Part shown: one piece after another, positions 18,616-27,225 of the stretch
Numbering within the stretch: the stretch's first letter is position 1
How the letters are laid out: every line of letters starts with the position of its first letter
NCBI GenBank assembly: GCA_016865015.1
Contig: CP018226.1
Span: forward strand, 248,001-312,000
DNA length: 64,000 bases
From: Rhizobiales bacterium IMCC20636
GTDB lineage: Bacteria > Pseudomonadota > Alphaproteobacteria > Rhizobiales > GCA-2746425
Direction of reading: 5' to 3'
Translations under genes and position numbers: made by a program
Notes under the pieces: generated by a model
Seen by the model: only the letters and a program-made list of their open reading frames with translations
Told to the model about the DNA's origin: nothing
Database searches by the model: none

Positions 18616-19596
18616 ATGGGACTTCTGCAAGATGGAAAATGGGTTGATCAGTGGTATGATACCAAGAAAAGCAAAGGTCGCTTCGTGCGCAAGGCACCGA
18701 GTTTCCGCAACTGGATCACACCGGATGGCTCCGCTGGTCCGAGCGGTGAGGCTGGCTTCAAGGCAGAACCCGGACGCTACCACCTCTATGTCTCTCTGGC
18801 CTGTCCATGGGCACACCGCACTCTGATCTTCCGGGCGCTGAAGGGTCTGGAAGACATGATTCCGGTTTCGGTCGTGCATTGGTTGATGGGCGAGAATGGC
18901 TGGACCTTCAAGGAAGCTGACGGAACGGTGCCGGATGCGGTCAACGGGGCTGATTTCATGTATGAAATCTACACGTCTGCCGACGAAAACTATTCAGGCC
19001 GCGTGACGGTCCCGGTATTGTGGGACAAGAAGACCAATACGATCGTGTCCAATGAATCGTCAGAAATCATCCGCATGTTCAACTCTGCCTTTGACGGCAT
19101 TGGCGCGGTGGCCGGGGATTATTACCCGGAACAAGAGCGCGATGTCATCGAGACATTGAACGAACGCATTTATGACACGGTGAATAATGGCGTTTACAAA
19201 GCCGGATTTGCGACGACACAAGAGGCCTATGAAGAGGCCGTGAATCCCTTGTTTGAGACGCTTGACTGGCTGGACGAGCGCCTGTCGAACCAGCGTTACC
19301 TGACAGGTGCTACCATCACGGAAGCCGATTGGCGCCTGTTCACCACTTTGGTGCGGTTCGACCCGGTCTATTTTGGCCATTTCAAATGCAATATCCGCCG
19401 CATAACGGACTATCAGAACCTGTCCGGCTATGTGCGTGATCTGTATCAGCAACCGGGTGTCGCGAAGACCGTGAATTTGGAACACATAAAGAACCACTAT
19501 TATTCCAGTCATGAAACAGTGAACCCGTCCCGCATTGTTCCGGTCGGTCCGGATGTGGATTTCTCTGCGCCCCACACCCGCGGTGAACTTGGCTAG
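18616..19596 (+). CDS. Glutathionyl-hydroquinone reductase (Xi-class GST, YqjG type)
   Basis: 326 residues. Thioredoxin-like N-terminal domain with the catalytic cysteine in ACPWAHRTLIFR near residue 64, followed by the all-helical GST domain (NNGVYKAGFATTQEAYEEAV, then ITEADWRLFTTLVRFDPVYFGHFKCN) that is diagnostic of the Xi class. These enzymes reduce glutathionyl-hydroquinones, releasing the quinol and glutathione disulphide. First gene of a likely operon with the hemerythrin and the second GST-like gene; divergent LysR regulator. Confidence 0.94.
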   Translation: MGLLQDGKWVDQWYDTKKSKGRFVRKAPSFRNWITPDGSAGPSGEAGFKAEPGRYHLYVSLACPWAHRTLIFRALKGLEDMIPVSVVHWLMGENGWTFKEADGTVPDAVNGADFMYEIYTSADENYSGRVTVPVLWDKKTNTIVSNESSEIIRMFNSAFDGIGAVAGDYYPEQERDVIETLNERIYDTVNNGVYKAGFATTQEAYEEAVNPLFETLDWLDERLSNQRYLTGATITEADWRLFTTLVRFDPVYFGHFKCNIRRITDYQNLSGYVRDLYQQPGVAKTVNLEHIKNHYYSSHETVNPSRIVPVGPDVDFSAPHTRGELG

Positions 19597-19659
19597 GAAT
19601 TGACTGGTCGCGATCCAACCGTTTCCCGCATTCCAATAGGCCAAAAGGAGGCACTCGAC

Positions 19660-20223
19660 ATGCAGCAGATCAAGTTGAGACAGGGCGCATTGCCGGATGA
19701 CATGCGTATTTTGCTGGATGCCTATCCGCGGGAAGCATGGGATGCACACCCCAATTTCAGACAGGCCACACGCAACTGGCTTGGGGCTCACAACATGTTT
19801 CGTCGGCTGAGTGAAACCGTTCGGCGCGACACAGAGCATTTTCTCGACGGGACGCTGGAGGCTGAAGATTATGCGGCGCGCCTGTCCTATCGTGGCAATT
19901 CGCTGGTCGGCAGTCTGCACGGGCATCATGGATGGGAAGACATGGAATATTTTCCGGAACTCTCCGCTGCCGATCCACGCTTTGATGCGGGTCTGGAAAT
20001 TCTGGAACAGGACCACAAGGTTCTGGATGAAGTCCTGGACGGGTTCGCCACGGCAGCGATACGCACCCTGGAACTGGCCGATCTTCAGGATGCAACAGCG
20101 CGCGACGTGGCCGGCACGGTGCACCAATCTGCCAGCGCCATCGAAAAGCTTCTGGCGCGTCATCTGGTCGATGAGGAAGATCTGGCCGTGCCGATCATCA
20201 TTCATCACAAACTGCGTGGCTGA
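19660..20223 (+). CDS. Hemerythrin-domain protein
   Basis: 187 residues, predicted all helical. Candidate iron-binding residues are spread as in hemerythrin-like proteins: HNMFRRLSE, HHGWEDMEYFPEL, EQDHKVLDE and HLVDEEDLAVP. An AAGGAG site lies 9 bases before the ATG at 19660, which is preferred over an upstream TTG. Hemerythrin-type proteins bind oxygen or NO or sense redox/iron. Placed between two glutathione-dependent reductases, it may take part in quinone or oxidative-stress handling; that is inference. Confidence 0.85.
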   Translation: MQQIKLRQGALPDDMRILLDAYPREAWDAHPNFRQATRNWLGAHNMFRRLSETVRRDTEHFLDGTLEAEDYAARLSYRGNSLVGSLHGHHGWEDMEYFPELSAADPRFDAGLEILEQDHKVLDEVLDGFATAAIRTLELADLQDATARDVAGTVHQSASAIEKLLARHLVDEEDLAVPIIIHHKLRG

Positions 20224-20285
20224 ACAGCGCGTTGCAAAACGGGGTCCGGGCCCTCGTAGAAGTTCGTTTGAAAGGAAGCAATTTC

Positions 20286-21332
20286 ATGTCTCCCACATCT
20301 GATAATTCGGTAGATACCTCTGTGGAGGAGACACAATCGAACGCCGCAAAGCGCCGGGCCAAAGGGGAATTCGTCCGGGGTACAAGCGGGTTTCGCAGCA
20401 TTCTGGGTGAAGATCCGGATTTTCCGGCAGAGCCGGGGCGTTACCATCTGTTCGTGGCCTATAATTGCCCATGGTGCCACCGCGTCATACTGGCGAGAAA
20501 CCTGCTGGGTCTTCAGGATTCGATCACGCTCGACGTCGCATTTCCCAGCCGGACAAATGAGGATGATCCTGCCGGACCGAATTTCTGGGAGTTCAACCCC
20601 GCCCGCACTGCAAGCCTGACCGGTGCGTCATTGCCGGAATGCACTGCCGAGACGGCAACAGGAAAGGGTTTTCGGCTTGTCCAGGAGATTTATGCAGCAG
20701 AAGGGTCCGATGAGGGGTCAGTACCGGTTCTCTATGACAAGAAGACCAGACGGATTGTCAATAATGAGAGTGCCGAGATCATCCGGATGCTGGGCCAGCA
20801 GGCAGCGGCGCTGGGCAGTCGGTTGTCCGGCGCTGACCGCCCACAGCTTTACCCGCAAGACAGCGCTCTGCGTGCAGAGATCGACACGCTGAATACTGCA
20901 ATTTATGGTGACATCAACAATGGTGCCTACAAGGCCGGTTTCTCCTCCAGCCAGAATGTTTATGCCGCAGCCTTCAACGGCTATTTTGCCGCGCTTGAAA
21001 CTCTGGAACAGCGCCTTGCGACAGACGGCCGTCCCTTTCTGACCGGCGACCATTTTACCGAAGCAGATTTGCGCCTGTTTCCAACGCTTTTCCGCCATGA
21101 CCCGGTGTATTATGTGCGGATGAAACTGAACGGGGCCAAAATTCTGGACTACCCGCATCTGTGGCGGTGGCTGTGCCGCGTTTACGCACTTCCGGGTGTG
21201 GCGGAGAGCAATTCTCTGGTGCATTGCCGCCAGGGGTATTTCGGCCGGTCGTGGAACAATGTCGTGCCACTGGGGCCATTGTTGCCAATGCGTTATCCCG
21301 AAGCTTATGAGCACCCCGAACTGGCAGGGTGA
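20286..21332 (+). CDS. Glutathione S-transferase C-terminal-domain protein (Xi-class-like)
   Basis: 348 residues. Same two-domain layout as the 18616 gene: PGRYHLFVAYNCPWCHRVIL with a CPWC active site (two cysteines, unlike the CPWA of the other), then NNGAYKAGFSSSQNVYAAAF and TEADLRLFPTLFRHDPVYYVRMKLN. The CPWC motif suggests a more thioredoxin- or glutaredoxin-like chemistry. The start at 20286 has AAGGAAG upstream. Clearly paralogous to 18616 but well diverged. Confidence 0.9.
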   Translation: MSPTSDNSVDTSVEETQSNAAKRRAKGEFVRGTSGFRSILGEDPDFPAEPGRYHLFVAYNCPWCHRVILARNLLGLQDSITLDVAFPSRTNEDDPAGPNFWEFNPARTASLTGASLPECTAETATGKGFRLVQEIYAAEGSDEGSVPVLYDKKTRRIVNNESAEIIRMLGQQAAALGSRLSGADRPQLYPQDSALRAEIDTLNTAIYGDINNGAYKAGFSSSQNVYAAAFNGYFAALETLEQRLATDGRPFLTGDHFTEADLRLFPTLFRHDPVYYVRMKLNGAKILDYPHLWRWLCRVYALPGVAESNSLVHCRQGYFGRSWNNVVPLGPLLPMRYPEAYEHPELAG

Positions 21333-21424
21333 TTGTCCAGGCGGTGCCGAACTGATACCATAGAAATAGCGCATTCATGTGGTGTAATGCTGGCAATCGG
21401 TGAAACACAGAATTGGAGACCCTC

Positions 21425-21673
21425 ATGAGCCAGGAAACGGTAGAGGCAGAGATCGTGAAAATCCTGACCGACGAGACATTGTCGAGGGAAGAGCAGATCA
21501 ACCGCCTTGATAAAATGCGTTCGTATGTGCGGGCGGAAATGAGAGCTGCCACGGAAAGTTCCATGGTTGTCGACAATGATATCGGGCCGGAACTGAAGCA
21601 GCTCGATGAGGCGCTGGAGCGCCTGGGTTACACAGCCGTTTCTACGGAAGATAGCGGCGGAGCAACGCTGTAA
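21425..21673 (+). CDS. Small conserved-looking hypothetical protein
   Basis: 82 residues, acidic, mostly helical, with no membrane segment or signal peptide (MSQETVEAEIVKILTD..., REEQINRLDKMRSYVRAEMRA). GGAG lies 8 bases before the ATG, and it follows the second GST-like gene by 92 bases. No family recognised; coding is supported by the ribosome site and codon composition only. Confidence 0.65.
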   Translation: MSQETVEAEIVKILTDETLSREEQINRLDKMRSYVRAEMRAATESSMVVDNDIGPELKQLDEALERLGYTAVSTEDSGGATL

Positions 21674-21697
21674 ATTTTCTTCATATCAAACAAAAAC

Positions 21698-21722
21698 AAC
21701 CGGGTTGATTGCCAACCCGGTT
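21698..21722 (-). terminator. Rho-independent terminator, PRC-barrel gene
   Basis: AACCGGGTTG / CAACCCGGTT, a perfect 10-base stem with a 5-base loop, followed on the minus strand by TTGTTTTTG. It also lies just after the + strand small gene, so it may act in both directions. Confidence 0.88.
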
Positions 21723-21761
21723 GCTCTGCGTCGTGCATGGATGGCGGAGTCGTGGCGTCGA

Positions 21762-22130
21762 TCAGATGTAGCCGACAGGTGGCACGCCCCAATAATCGGT
21801 GAGTCGGCCTCCATAGGCCTTGTCATTCCAGTCAGGCTCGTCGTTTGTGGCATAGCGCGGTGCGCCTTCGAGGCGATCCTTATCCACATCTATCAGATAT
21901 CCGTGTTTTTCCCTGTCATACCGTAACTGGTTCCAGGGCACAGGATGATAGTCTTCCCCGATTCCGAGGAAACCGCCGAAGGACATGATGGCGTATTGTG
22001 CCTCGCCGCTGTGCTTTGCCAGCACAATGTCGTCAATTTCACCAAGGTGCTCGCCCTGGAAATTATAGACTGCTGTCCCCTTTACCCTGGAAGCCGGGAT
22101 GTTGTTCTCGTGCACGCTCAAATTTGACAT
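21762..22130 (-). CDS. PRC-barrel domain protein
   Basis: 122 residues. A single PRC barrel (SRVKGTAVYNFQGEHLGEIDDIVL, then YAIMSFGGFLGIGEDYHPVPW). The ATG at 22130 has GAGGAGA upstream. Stand-alone PRC-barrel proteins are typical members of the alphaproteobacterial general stress regulon, and a matching EcfG-type promoter is present at 22172-22197. Molecular role unknown. Confidence 0.9.
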   Translation of the reverse strand: MSNLSVHENNIPASRVKGTAVYNFQGEHLGEIDDIVLAKHSGEAQYAIMSFGGFLGIGEDYHPVPWNQLRYDREKHGYLIDVDKDRLEGAPRYATNDEPDWNDKAYGGRLTDYWGVPPVGYI

Positions 22131-22171
22131 GTGTATCTCCTCTTCTGCGTTGAGTTTATCTACATTGCGCC

Positions 22172-22197
22172 AACGCCTTCCCCATGTTCGAGGTTCC
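22172..22197 (-). promoter_or_regulatory. EcfG-type general stress promoter of the PRC-barrel gene
   Basis: On the minus strand GGAAC (22197-22193), a 17-base spacer and CGTT (22175-22172) match the known EcfG consensus GGAAC-N16/17-CGTT. It ends 41 bases before the ATG, a suitable distance. Confidence 0.72.
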
Positions 22198-22282
22198 AGA
22201 ATTTTTTGAAAATTTTGCAAGGAGGAATTGAATCATCCGTCGTTCACAGGACAGGTAGCCCTGCTGCGATCATGCTTCCATT

Positions 22283-22981
22283 TCAGCTGGGCATCTTCCT
22301 TGTTGGCGCTTCCGGATTTATCTGCCTTGCGTGTTCCTCATGAGCCTTGTCACGGCCAAAATAGACCAGGATATCACCGGGTCCGATCGGGTAATCTGCA
22401 TCGATCGTTACGGTTTGTTTCGATCCGGCACTTTGGATGGCAAGCAATGTCAGGCCGTTGTGATCCATTGCGCTGAATGTTGTTGGAACGTCCTGTTTAT
22501 AGGCGTGTTCGCTGATACTGTAGCCATCACTGATTTGAAAAACCCGGTGGAACCCACGGTGTTCGATGTCGGTGGTATAAGACAGAATTCGTGCCGTGAT
22601 TTTGGACAGGAGGCGATCAAGCGACTGGTTCAGCATGATGACAAAGGTCATGATAACTGCAAACAGGATCATCAAAGCTTGAAACAGAATGGCCTGTCCG
22701 TGAGCGCCAACGCCTATGAACGCAACAATGAAGGTGGACGACACGGAGATGATGCCGAAATTACCGACAACCATCAGAGTGATGACAATACGCCGCCGGA
22801 TCGGGTAATTGACGATCATCTCAGCTTCAGTGGTGGTGAAGCCGGTTCCGGTGAGCGCTGAAATGCACTGAAAACGGGCCACTGTTTCCGGTAAGCCGGT
22901 CAGCCGCATTGCAACCGTTGCCACCTTGATGATCAGCAATGAGATCATCAGCAGAATGGCGATTGTTAGAGCTGCACCCAT
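22283..22981 (-). CDS. TrkH-like single-repeat pore protein with C-terminal RCK_C (TrkA-C) domain
   Basis: 232 residues. Membrane helix about 5-22, a re-entrant P-loop-like stretch RFQCISALTGTGFTTTEAEM, two further helices about 70-122, then a soluble TrkA-C/RCK_C domain (LLAIQSAGSKQTVTIDADYPIGPGDILVYFG). TGTGFTTTE resembles the selectivity-filter loops of TrkH/Ktr potassium transporters, but only one repeat is present instead of four. It may form a homomeric cation channel gated by a ligand at RCK_C; this is inference. Third gene of an operon, 40 bases after the flavoprotein gene. Confidence 0.8.
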   Translation of the reverse strand: MGAALTIAILLMISLLIIKVATVAMRLTGLPETVARFQCISALTGTGFTTTEAEMIVNYPIRRRIVITLMVVGNFGIISVSSTFIVAFIGVGAHGQAILFQALMILFAVIMTFVIMLNQSLDRLLSKITARILSYTTDIEHRGFHRVFQISDGYSISEHAYKQDVPTTFSAMDHNGLTLLAIQSAGSKQTVTIDADYPIGPGDILVYFGRDKAHEEHARQINPEAPTRKMPS

Positions 22982-23021
22982 GGATCATACCTCCTCGGCT
23001 GGATTGTTATCGCGCTGGAGC

Positions 23022-24650
23022 TTAATGCCGGTGGGTGTTACCCGCAAAACCTCCATAGGGAATTCCAGACAGATCAGACATTTCTCGCTTCCAGCTTGTC
23101 AAATCATCGCGATTGAAGTGTGAAAGATGGTCGTGTCCGCAGGCTCTGGCCATGACCTGCATCAACTCCACGGATGCTTCGAAGAAGTTTTTCAGTTGCT
23201 GGGCCGATTTTTCCACTATCAGGCGATTGACCAGATGTGGTTTCTGGGTGGCGATGCCAACCGGGCAATTATTGGTGTGACAGGCGCGCATGGCAATGCA
23301 GCCAATGGCCTGCATGGCAGAGTTCGATACAGCGATGGCGTCTGCGCCCAACGCCATGGCCTTGATGAAATCAGCTGGCTTGCGAAGGCCACCTGTGATG
23401 ACCAGCGTTATATCACTGCGGCCTGCCGCATCCAGATGGCGGCGGGCGCGGGCGAGCGCAGGGATGGTTGGGACCGAAATATTGTCGCGGAAAATGACGG
23501 GTGCCGCGCCGGTGCCGCCGCCTCTGCCGTCCAGGATGATGTAGTCAACGCCGACAGCCAGCGCTGCATCAATGTCTTTCTCGATATGTTGCGCTGACAA
23601 TTTGTAGCCAATCGGAATGCCACCCGTGCGGTCTCGAACCTGATCCGCAAAATCCCTGATCTGGCTGACTTCGGTCCAGTCGGGAAACCGGGAAGGAGAG
23701 ACCGCCGCCTCGCCTTCCTTGAGACCACGCACTTGTGCAATTTTGCCAACCACCTTGTTTCCGGGCAAGTGTCCGCCGGTGCCGGTTTTTGCGCCCTGTC
23801 CGCCTTTGAAGTGAAATGCCTGAACCTTATCGAGTTTTTCCCATTCAAACCCAAACCGTCCGGAGGCCAGCTCATAGAAATAACGCGAATTGGCCGCCTG
23901 TTCTTCCGGCAACATGCCGCCTTCACCGGAGCAGATGCCTGTACCGGCCAATTCAGCCCCACGAGCCAGCGCCACCTTTGCTGTTTCCGACAATGCGCCA
24001 AAACTCATATCGGAGACAAATAGCGGAATATCCAGGATCAGCGGTTTTTGGGCATTGGGCCCGATGATGGTTTGCGTGCCCACCGGCGCATCATCCAACA
24101 AGGGAGGCTTGTGCAATTGCGCTGTCAGTAGTTGAATATCATCCCAGTCCGGCAATTGGGTGCGCGGCACACCCATCGCATCAATCTGACCGTGATGGCC
24201 TGTTTTTGACAGACCATTGCGGGCATAACCCTGGATGAGACCCTTATAGGGCTCCTCCTCGGTGCCATGGGCTGTATCCGCGTAAACACCGAGATACGCA
24301 TTGCGGTTGAAGGGTTGCGGGTTTTTCAGTGCCCAGGCTGCAATCTCATCTTCATCCACCAAAATGTCATTCTGCTCGACCCAGGAAGTGAATTTGGGCA
24401 ACACTTCGGAATTTTGATATTCAGACACCCCTGAATCCAGTCTGTAATCCCAATTGTGCACGCCGCAAATGAGGTTCTTGCCGCGGACAAACCCATCCGA
24501 CATCAGTGCGCCACGGTGAAGACAGCGGCCATAAAACACAGCGATCTCCGCATCAAAGCGGACGATCACCAAATCCACATCTGCGACCAGCGCGTGCTCG
24601 GGCTTGCGGTCCTCAATCTCATCAAGTCTTGCAATTGGAATTTTCTTCAT
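23022..24650 (-). CDS. Rieske-domain FMN-binding glutamate synthase-like protein
   Basis: 542 residues. The first 100 form a Rieske [2Fe-2S] domain with ligands Cys43-x-His45 and Cys62-x2-His65. The rest is a glutamate-synthase central/FMN-type domain: LILDIPLFVSDMSFGALS, GTGICSGEGGMLPEE, the FMN-binding LDGRGGGTGAAP, and a cysteine cluster GCIAMRACHTNNCPVGIATQ matching the [3Fe-4S] ligands of GltB. No glutaminase domain is present, so ammonia or another donor would be needed if it makes glutamate. The start at 24650 overlaps the antiporter stop (ATGA). An upstream extension in the frame is a shadow of the antiporter. Confidence 0.88.
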   Translation of the reverse strand: MKKIPIARLDEIEDRKPEHALVADVDLVIVRFDAEIAVFYGRCLHRGALMSDGFVRGKNLICGVHNWDYRLDSGVSEYQNSEVLPKFTSWVEQNDILVDEDEIAAWALKNPQPFNRNAYLGVYADTAHGTEEEPYKGLIQGYARNGLSKTGHHGQIDAMGVPRTQLPDWDDIQLLTAQLHKPPLLDDAPVGTQTIIGPNAQKPLILDIPLFVSDMSFGALSETAKVALARGAELAGTGICSGEGGMLPEEQAANSRYFYELASGRFGFEWEKLDKVQAFHFKGGQGAKTGTGGHLPGNKVVGKIAQVRGLKEGEAAVSPSRFPDWTEVSQIRDFADQVRDRTGGIPIGYKLSAQHIEKDIDAALAVGVDYIILDGRGGGTGAAPVIFRDNISVPTIPALARARRHLDAAGRSDITLVITGGLRKPADFIKAMALGADAIAVSNSAMQAIGCIAMRACHTNNCPVGIATQKPHLVNRLIVEKSAQQLKNFFEASVELMQVMARACGHDHLSHFNRDDLTSWKREMSDLSGIPYGGFAGNTHRH

Positions 24651-25876
24651 GAGGTTTTCTGATCCTTGTTCTGATGGTTTCGTGGCATCGATTTTCTGGC
24701 TTTCATGGTGGCATACAAATGAGCGCCGGGGGCTGCGCTGATGCCATGCAGCAATGCACTGATCCACACAGTATTGATCGCAATATTAAGCACCGGTTCG
24801 GCGAGGCCGGGATCAATTTTCGGGACGACAAGCAATGCAAACAAAGCTGTCGCCAGGCCTCTTGGGCCAAACCAGCCAAAGAAGAGGCGGGTCCTGGCAT
24901 CAGCATCGGTGCCGATCAGTGACAGATAAACCGCCAAAGGACGCACGATGAACAGACTGACCATGATCAGACCAAACATCGGAAGGGTCAGATGGTTGAG
25001 CGCTTTGGGTATCAGGGTCAGGCCGAGAAGAAAGAAGGCGGTCCAGATCAGAAGCTGGCCTTCGCCCTCGGTAAATTCATAGACGAATTTGCAACGTCTC
25101 TTGACCACATGGCCAAATGCAAGACCGGCGACGAAAGCCGCGATGAAACCATTTCCGTCAATGGCAATGGCCATCATATAGGCAGTGCCGGCCAGAACCA
25201 GAGCGCCGATGCCTTCATAGGTGTCAGCGCTGGTTTTGTGTTGCTGTGCCCAGATCAGAATTTTTCCGCCAAGCAGACCGATGGCAGCGCCCATCAGCGG
25301 CCCGAATATCAATTGTTTTGCACCAAACAGAGCCCAATTGGTACCGCTCTGGCCTGAAGCTTCCACAGCCAGGCTTGCAAGCAAGAGGATTGCAGGTAAG
25401 GCCAGCCCGTCATTCAATCCACTTTCGACAGACAGAGCGCGGCGTACGCGTTCGGGAACGGACTCATTTGTCAGCACTGCCTGACCAAGTGCCGCGTCGG
25501 TTGGCATCAAAATGGCTGCGACCAGTGCCACACTTGCCAGCGACCATCCAGGCAAAAAGGGCCAGGCTGCCAGTGTACCTATCATCAGGCTCAGCGGCAG
25601 ACCGACCACCAGCATGCGCTGCGGCCAGATATGGCTTTTGCGCAGTGTTCTCAGATTGATCTGGGCTGCATCGAGAAACAACAGGATAACCAGCGCCAGT
25701 TCCGCCACCAGATGCAACGCTTCTTCCGAACCTGCCTGGGGCATCAATCCGGTGGTTGAGAGCAGATAGCCAAATCCGAGAAACAGCATGGGTGCTGTTA
25801 CCATGGTGCTGGAGAGGCGCTTTGCGAACATCGAAAATGCAAAGGTGAAGAGCGCCAGAAGCAGCAGACCGGTCAT
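24647..25876 (-). CDS. Cation:proton antiporter (CPA1/NhaP-like)
   Basis: 409 residues with about twelve membrane helices. Sodium/proton exchanger hallmarks: LPTDAALGQAV (the conserved Asp of the fourth to fifth helices), the ESGLNDGLALP segment with the ND pair, and WFGPRGLATALFALLV. It exports Na+ or K+ in exchange for protons. First gene of the operon that continues with the Rieske-GltS-like and pore-RCK proteins, translationally coupled to the next. Confidence 0.92.
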   Translation of the reverse strand: MTGLLLLALFTFAFSMFAKRLSSTMVTAPMLFLGFGYLLSTTGLMPQAGSEEALHLVAELALVILLFLDAAQINLRTLRKSHIWPQRMLVVGLPLSLMIGTLAAWPFLPGWSLASVALVAAILMPTDAALGQAVLTNESVPERVRRALSVESGLNDGLALPAILLLASLAVEASGQSGTNWALFGAKQLIFGPLMGAAIGLLGGKILIWAQQHKTSADTYEGIGALVLAGTAYMMAIAIDGNGFIAAFVAGLAFGHVVKRRCKFVYEFTEGEGQLLIWTAFFLLGLTLIPKALNHLTLPMFGLIMVSLFIVRPLAVYLSLIGTDADARTRLFFGWFGPRGLATALFALLVVPKIDPGLAEPVLNIAINTVWISALLHGISAAPGAHLYATMKARKSMPRNHQNKDQKTS

Positions 25877-26037
25877 TGGTACGGGGCCTTCTGTTGTTCC
25901 GTTGCGGATTTGTCAAACCGTATCTGCATCGACATCCGATGATGATGCATTGCATAGCGGCCTGCGTCCGCTAACTTTTGTGTTACCTGCCAAATTATGA
26001 CCTTTTCGGGTCTGGAATTCAGCGTCCTTCCACAACT

Positions 26038-27069
26038 CTAGGTCCGACGCCGTGAACTGTCACGCACCAACAATCTGGGTTCAATGCGATGGATCGTCTC
26101 CGGGTCTTTTGCTATATCCTTGGACAGAAGGTTCTGAATGACGTCTGCGGCAATGCGGCCGATGGCTTCGGAGCTGACATCAATGGTGGTGATCGGGGGG
26201 AGGGACTGTTCGGACAGATCATAGGCCCCGAACCCGCCAATGGCGATGTCATCGGGGATGCGCAGCCCCTGACGCTGGCATTCGGTCATGGCACCAAAGG
26301 CTGACAGGTCCGACACGCACATCAGTGCTTCGGTGTCGGGCCATTTTTCCAGCATGATGCGCATGGAATGGGCGCCTTCGCGCATGGTGATCGGGGGGCG
26401 TTGCTCGGCCACCATCCGGCTTGCGTCGAGACCATGGAATTGCAAGGCAGAGCGAAAGCCCTGTCGCCGGTCCTGACCACGTGTGTCGCGCGATGGATCA
26501 CCGCCGATAAAGCCGATCTTGCGGTAGCCTTGTTCGACAAAATGATCGACCATCAATTTGGCGGCATAAGCGTTGGAAAACCCCACGACCTGATCGATGG
26601 GATGCTCTGGAAGATCCCACATTTCAACAACTGGCACGCCGCATTTTTCCAGCATGCGTCGACAGCGATCAGTATGGGCATGGCCTGTGACAATCATGGC
26701 TTCCGGACGGCGGCGCAGGAATTGCTCGACCAGCCGTTCTTCCTCGGTCACATCATAATCGGTGTAACCCAGCAGAACCTGCATATTGGCTTCCCGCAAG
26801 CCCTGTGTCAGTCCGCGCAATGTATCGGCAAAATTGGCGTTGTTAATGGAGGGTATGGTGACGGCGATGAAGCCGGTGCGGCGGGACGACAGGCCTGCAG
26901 CGGTGCTGTCCAGAACATAGCCCAACTCGTCAGCAGCCTTGCGGATTTTCTCGCGGGTGGCGTTGCTGACAGAGGTGTTTGGCTTCAGGGCTCGGGAGAC
27001 CGTCATGGGTGACACACCGGCCAGACGCGCCACATCCATCATGGTGGGTTGTTTTGGGCCGATTGACAT
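26038..27069 (-). CDS. LacI family repressor of the idonate/gluconate cluster
   Basis: 343 residues. N-terminal helix-turn-helix MMDVARLAGVSPMTVSRAL followed by the hinge helix LDSTAAGLSSRRTG and a periplasmic-binding-like sensor domain. It resembles GntR/IdnR of enteric bacteria (subgroup controlling gluconate use). The ATG at 27069 is chosen by family alignment; an open frame runs to 27186. A palindrome resembling its expected operator lies upstream at 27113, with further copies at 28819 and 30421, so autoregulation and control of the whole cluster are likely. The inducer is probably gluconate or its phosphate, by analogy. Confidence 0.93.
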   Translation of the reverse strand: MSIGPKQPTMMDVARLAGVSPMTVSRALKPNTSVSNATREKIRKAADELGYVLDSTAAGLSSRRTGFIAVTIPSINNANFADTLRGLTQGLREANMQVLLGYTDYDVTEEERLVEQFLRRRPEAMIVTGHAHTDRCRRMLEKCGVPVVEMWDLPEHPIDQVVGFSNAYAAKLMVDHFVEQGYRKIGFIGGDPSRDTRGQDRRQGFRSALQFHGLDASRMVAEQRPPITMREGAHSMRIMLEKWPDTEALMCVSDLSAFGAMTECQRQGLRIPDDIAIGGFGAYDLSEQSLPPITTIDVSSEAIGRIAADVIQNLLSKDIAKDPETIHRIEPRLLVRDSSRRRT

Positions 27070-27112
27070 GGTGAGACTATGAATCCTGATTATCTGGGCC
27101 AAATTGCGAATA

Positions 27113-27128
27113 CTGTTATCGATATCAT
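27113..27128. promoter_or_regulatory. Putative LacI-family operator 1
   Basis: CTGTTATCGATATCAT, a near-palindrome centred on CG, 44 bases before the repressor start. It shares the core TATCGATA with the sites at 28819 and 30421. Confidence 0.65.
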
Positions 27129-27225
27129 CTGACGCTATTTTGCGGCAATTGGCAAGTTGTTGCCAATTCAGGTTCGGAGCGGCCATTGTTTATGACTGGA
27201 GGGGGGGCTGTATTTTACAGTGCCT

